Below are positions 61,346-64,000 of a DNA stretch of 64,000 nt, one piece after another (within the stretch, counting starts at the first letter, position 1; each line of letters starts with the position of its first letter). The DNA is from Micromonospora sp. MW-13. Its GTDB lineage: Bacteria > Actinomycetota > Actinomycetes > Mycobacteriales > Micromonosporaceae. The position numbers and the translations under genes were made by a program. The stretch is from NCBI RefSeq assembly GCF_003434305.1, contig NZ_QKKX01000033.1, positions 124,001 through 188,000 on the forward strand. Reading direction: 5' to 3'. The notes under the pieces were generated by a model, which was not told the DNA's origin, did no database searches, and worked only from the letters and a program-made list of their open reading frames with translations.

Positions 61346-62173
61346 GTGGATCTCGGGCTCAGGGGACGGGTGGTCCTCGTCGCGGGCGGGTCCAGCGGGA
61401 TCGGGCTGGCCTGCGCGAAGGAGTTCGCCGCCGAGGGCGCGCACGTGGCGATCTGTGGCCGCGACCCGGACCGGCTCGCCGCCGCCGAGCGGGAGCTGGC
61501 CGGGGTGGGCACCGGCCGGGTCAGCGCCACCAGCGTGGACGTCACCGACACCGACGCGGCCCGCCGCTGGGTGGACGGGGTGGCCGCCGACCTCGGCGCG
61601 GCGCACGTCCTGCTGGTCAGCGGCGGCAGCCCGCCGGTCGGCACCGCCGCGCTGTTCGAGGTGGACGACTACCGGGCCGCCGTCGACCGGGTGCTGCTGC
61701 CGGCCGTCGGGCTGGCCATGGCGGCGCTGCCGCACCTGCGCGCCGCCGGCTGGGGACGGCTGATCTTCGTCGCCTCCGAGACCGCGAGCGTGCCGATCGG
61801 CCCGCTGGTGCTCTCCGGGGTGACCCGGGCCGCGCTGGTCCGCTTCGCCCAGGGCCTCGCCGTCGACGTGGGCCGCGACGGGATCACCGTCAACGTGCTC
61901 GCCCCCGGCAGCGTGCGCACCCCGCCGATGGAGCGGGCCGCCGCCCGGCTGGCCGGCGACGGCGACGTCGAGGAGCAGCTCGCCGCCATGGGCCACCACA
62001 GCGCGCTGGGCCGGCTGGCCGACCCGGGGGAGGTCGCCGCCGTGGCCGCGTTCCTGGCCAGCGAGCGGGCCTCGTTCGTCACCGCGGGCGTGCACCTGAT
62101 CGACGGCGGCGCGAGCGCCACCGGCCCGGAGCTGCCACACCTGACCGGCGTCCGCAAGGACACCTACGCCTGA
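61346..62173 (+). CDS. Short-chain dehydrogenase/reductase with altered active site
   Basis: 275 residues from a GTG at 61346, after AGGGAGGTAA. NAD(P) motif VVLVAGGSSGIGLACAKEF (TGxxxGxG type). The catalytic Ser is in VASETASVP, but the expected Y-x3-K is not present: the aligned stretch reads LVLSGVTRAAL. Such variants occur among secondary-metabolism SDRs and may be binding or isomerising rather than redox-active. NVLAPGSVRTPP and the C-terminal LIDGGAS are normal. Confidence 0.85.
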   Translation: MDLGLRGRVVLVAGGSSGIGLACAKEFAAEGAHVAICGRDPDRLAAAERELAGVGTGRVSATSVDVTDTDAARRWVDGVAADLGAAHVLLVSGGSPPVGTAALFEVDDYRAAVDRVLLPAVGLAMAALPHLRAAGWGRLIFVASETASVPIGPLVLSGVTRAALVRFAQGLAVDVGRDGITVNVLAPGSVRTPPMERAAARLAGDGDVEEQLAAMGHHSALGRLADPGEVAAVAAFLASERASFVTAGVHLIDGGASATGPELPHLTGVRKDTYA

Positions 62174-62233
62174 CCCCTCCCCCGATCCGGCGGCGGCGAC
62201 GCCGGCCGGCGGCACAGCACGAAGGAGTGCGTG

Positions 62234-63079
62234 ATGTCCACGACCAGCCCCACCTTCACCGAGCGGGACGTCTCCGAGTTCTTCGACGAGACCACCCAGA
62301 CCTACCTCAGCTTCTGGGACAGCGAGGGCGTGCTGCACACCGGCTACTTCGCCGACGACACCGACGCCGACTACCACGCCGCCGCCGACCGGACCTCCGA
62401 CCTGCTCGCCACCGAGGCGGGCATCGACGCCGACTCGACCGTGCTGGACGTGGGCTGCGGCTGCGGCAACTTCCTGCTCCGGCTCGCCGGGCAGACCGGC
62501 TGCCGGGGCGAGGGGCTGGACCTGAGCATCGAGCGGATCCGGTTCGCCCAGGCCAAGCTCGCCGAGCGCGGGACGCCGGGGATCGCCTTCCGGCACGGGT
62601 CGGCCACCGCCCTGCCGTACTCCCCGGGCAGCTTCAGCCACGTGGTCAGCCAGGACGCCCTGTTCCTGGTGCCGGACAAGCCGCGCAGCCACGCCGAGAT
62701 GCACCGGGTGCTCGCCCCCGGCGGGATCCTGGCGATCACCGACTTCCTCCAGCCGACCACCGAGATCGGCGAGGCCGCCCGCCGGCACGTCTACGACCGG
62801 GTGCGCTGGAGCAACGGCTACTCCCTCGACGGGTACGCCGGGGCGCTCACCGAGGCCGGGTTCGAGGTGCTGGCCGCCCGCAGCCTCGACGAGCACATCC
62901 GGCAGACGTACCGGGTGCTCGGCGAGACCGCCCGGCAGCGGGCGGCGTCCACCGACGACCCGGCCGCCCGGGAGTGGATCCTCGGCTTCGCCGCCTCCTG
63001 CGCGGAGATCCAGGCCGCGATCGACCGGGGCGAGTTCGGCTGGGGCATGTTCGTCGCCCGCAAGCCCGCCGCGCAGTGA
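62234..63079 (+). CDS. SAM-dependent class I methyltransferase
   Basis: 281 residues from the ATG at 62234, six bases after GGAG (a GTG at 62231 is three bases earlier). Motif I VLDVGCGCGNFLL, motif II VSQDALFLVPDKP, RVLAPGGILAITDF. Ubiquinone/sarcosine-N-methyltransferase-like fold (UbiE/CoQ5 subgroup). Methylates a small molecule in the cluster pathway. Confidence 0.9.
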   Translation: MSTTSPTFTERDVSEFFDETTQTYLSFWDSEGVLHTGYFADDTDADYHAAADRTSDLLATEAGIDADSTVLDVGCGCGNFLLRLAGQTGCRGEGLDLSIERIRFAQAKLAERGTPGIAFRHGSATALPYSPGSFSHVVSQDALFLVPDKPRSHAEMHRVLAPGGILAITDFLQPTTEIGEAARRHVYDRVRWSNGYSLDGYAGALTEAGFEVLAARSLDEHIRQTYRVLGETARQRAASTDDPAAREWILGFAASCAEIQAAIDRGEFGWGMFVARKPAAQ

Positions 63080-63109
63080 CCGTCCGACCACGACCCGAGG
63101 TGTGAGCCC

Positions 63110-63985
63110 ATGCAACGAACCGACGTCATCAAGCGCACGATCGCCGAGGTCGTCGAGGACCGCAAGAAGCAGCTCTCGCCGGGGCAGGTCTTCGTCGACG
63201 CCTTCGCCGCGCAGGGCTTCGACACCCGCGTCGAGTACGACGTCACCATCACCGACTCGCTGACCAGCTCCCGGCGCAAGCCGCGCTACCCGTCGCGGAA
63301 CGTGCTGAAGGTGGTGGACCTGTCCCGGGACCCGCAGGAGTTCTACTGGCACGAGAGCCCGGCCCGCCCGGACGACCCGGCGGTCGACGGCGCCGACCTG
63401 CGGCGGGAGGCGGCCAACCACTTCCACCGCTCCCCCATCCCGCCGCTGTTCACCACGAAGGCGTGGGTGCAGGTCCCGGACGGGCTGTGGGACGACCCGA
63501 CGAGCTTCGCGGAGTTCATCAACTACCGCCTCGTCGTGCGGCTGGCCACCGCCGAGAACGTCACCATCCTGCGCGGCGAGGGTGGGCTGCTCACCATGCC
63601 GGACATCGCCCGGCTCACCGACCCGGGCCCGTTCGGCTCCACAATCCTGTCCGCCTGCAACGAGGTGGAGCAGAACGGCAGCACCGCCGACGGGCTGATC
63701 ATCAACCCGGCGGACTACTACCGGCTGCTCGGCTCCGGCACGCTGATGCGCGACGTCGAGGAGAACGGCGTGTTCATCGTCCGGACCCGGCTGGTCGACC
63801 CGGGCACCGCGATCGTCGGCGACTTCGGCCACGGCGCGCTGCTGTTCGACGCCGGCCGCTCGATGATCGGTTTCGCCGAGCCGCCGCCCGGCACGTTCGC
63901 CGAGCCCGGTCTGGCGCTGACCGCCGAGATCTACGAGCGGGTGGTGCTCAACCTGCCCACCTGCTTCTTCGTCGTGAGCGTGTAG
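63110..63985 (+). CDS. HK97-fold shell protein, probable family 3 ('natural product') encapsulin
   Basis: 291 residues from the ATG at 63110. After an N-terminal helix/arm it shows the order of HK97 major capsid folds: a long E-loop-like region (TRVEYDVTITDS), an A-domain strand-helix with DGLIINPADYYRLLGSG (compare AIVMNPxDWxxL), then PGTAIVGDFGHGALLFDAGR and a final VVLNLPTCFFVVSV strand. No phage genes are near. The operon partners (aminotransferase, sulfotransferase, SDR, methyltransferase, MFS) are the enzyme types reported with family 3 encapsulins of Streptomyces and myxobacteria. It would assemble an icosahedral compartment for one or more of these enzymes. Confidence 0.75.
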   Translation: MQRTDVIKRTIAEVVEDRKKQLSPGQVFVDAFAAQGFDTRVEYDVTITDSLTSSRRKPRYPSRNVLKVVDLSRDPQEFYWHESPARPDDPAVDGADLRREAANHFHRSPIPPLFTTKAWVQVPDGLWDDPTSFAEFINYRLVVRLATAENVTILRGEGGLLTMPDIARLTDPGPFGSTILSACNEVEQNGSTADGLIINPADYYRLLGSGTLMRDVEENGVFIVRTRLVDPGTAIVGDFGHGALLFDAGRSMIGFAEPPPGTFAEPGLALTAEIYERVVLNLPTCFFVVSV

Positions 63986-64000
63986 GGCGCGGGCGATGTC

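Overview
This is a high-GC actinobacterial chromosome segment. Frequent GTG starts, translational coupling through GTGA/ATGA overlaps, secreted CBM proteins, a SapB-type lanthipeptide locus and a DivIVA/GntR background fit Micromonosporaceae (Micromonospora-like); the genus is inference. No rRNA, tRNA or CRISPR array was seen.

Layout. 0-3.2 kb: edge-truncated HD protein, a secreted guanyl-RNase next to a barstar-like inhibitor, and gene debris (a carbohydrate-binding protein tail and a frameshifted P-loop ATPase scrap). 3.2-9.9 kb, minus strand: a compact seven-gene array that is the most unusual part of the window. It encodes a caspase-like protease fused to a complete EAL domain, a small EACC1-like protein, a radical SAM enzyme, a nucleoside deoxyribosyltransferase-like protein, a HisG-like phosphoribosyltransferase, a thymidylate-synthase-like protein lacking the catalytic Cys, and an unknown protein. 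I read it as a candidate nucleotide-signal-controlled protease (conflict) system. 9.9-17.7 kb: Mrr-like nuclease, small GntR regulator, DivIVA protein, ABC exporter with divergent MarR, AbiEi/DUF559-like protein, ArsR plus SRPBCC pair and a NADAR protein. 17.7-25.4 kb: a LacI-controlled carbohydrate locus (secreted beta-propeller enzyme, LacI, FAD oxidoreductase, ABC sugar importer) with three GCTAAT..ATTAGC operators.

25.5-36 kb: Nudix hydrolase; a sulfur-related run (SBP56/methanethiol oxidase, membrane protein, sulfite-oxidase-like molybdoenzyme) with a 9-bp-arm operator; ABC exporter; MFS transporter; secreted M28 peptidase. 36-43.5 kb, minus strand: a five-gene SWIM-like / unknown / vWA / MoxR / DUF5682-type array. 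43.9-45.5 kb: pgi. 45.7-53.5 kb: a complete SapB-type class III lanthipeptide locus (LanKC synthetase, a 39-aa precursor, a terminator-like hairpin, two ABC half-transporters, and two NarL/RamR-like regulators on the opposite strand). 53.7-57 kb: proline-rich exported protein, RsbW-like kinase, DUF305 lipoprotein, AA10 LPMO with a CBM. 57.8-64 kb: a tightly coupled plus-strand operon (DegT aminotransferase, MFS, sulfotransferase, SDR, methyltransferase, HK97-fold protein) that looks like a natural-product ('family 3') encapsulin cluster and probably continues past the window.
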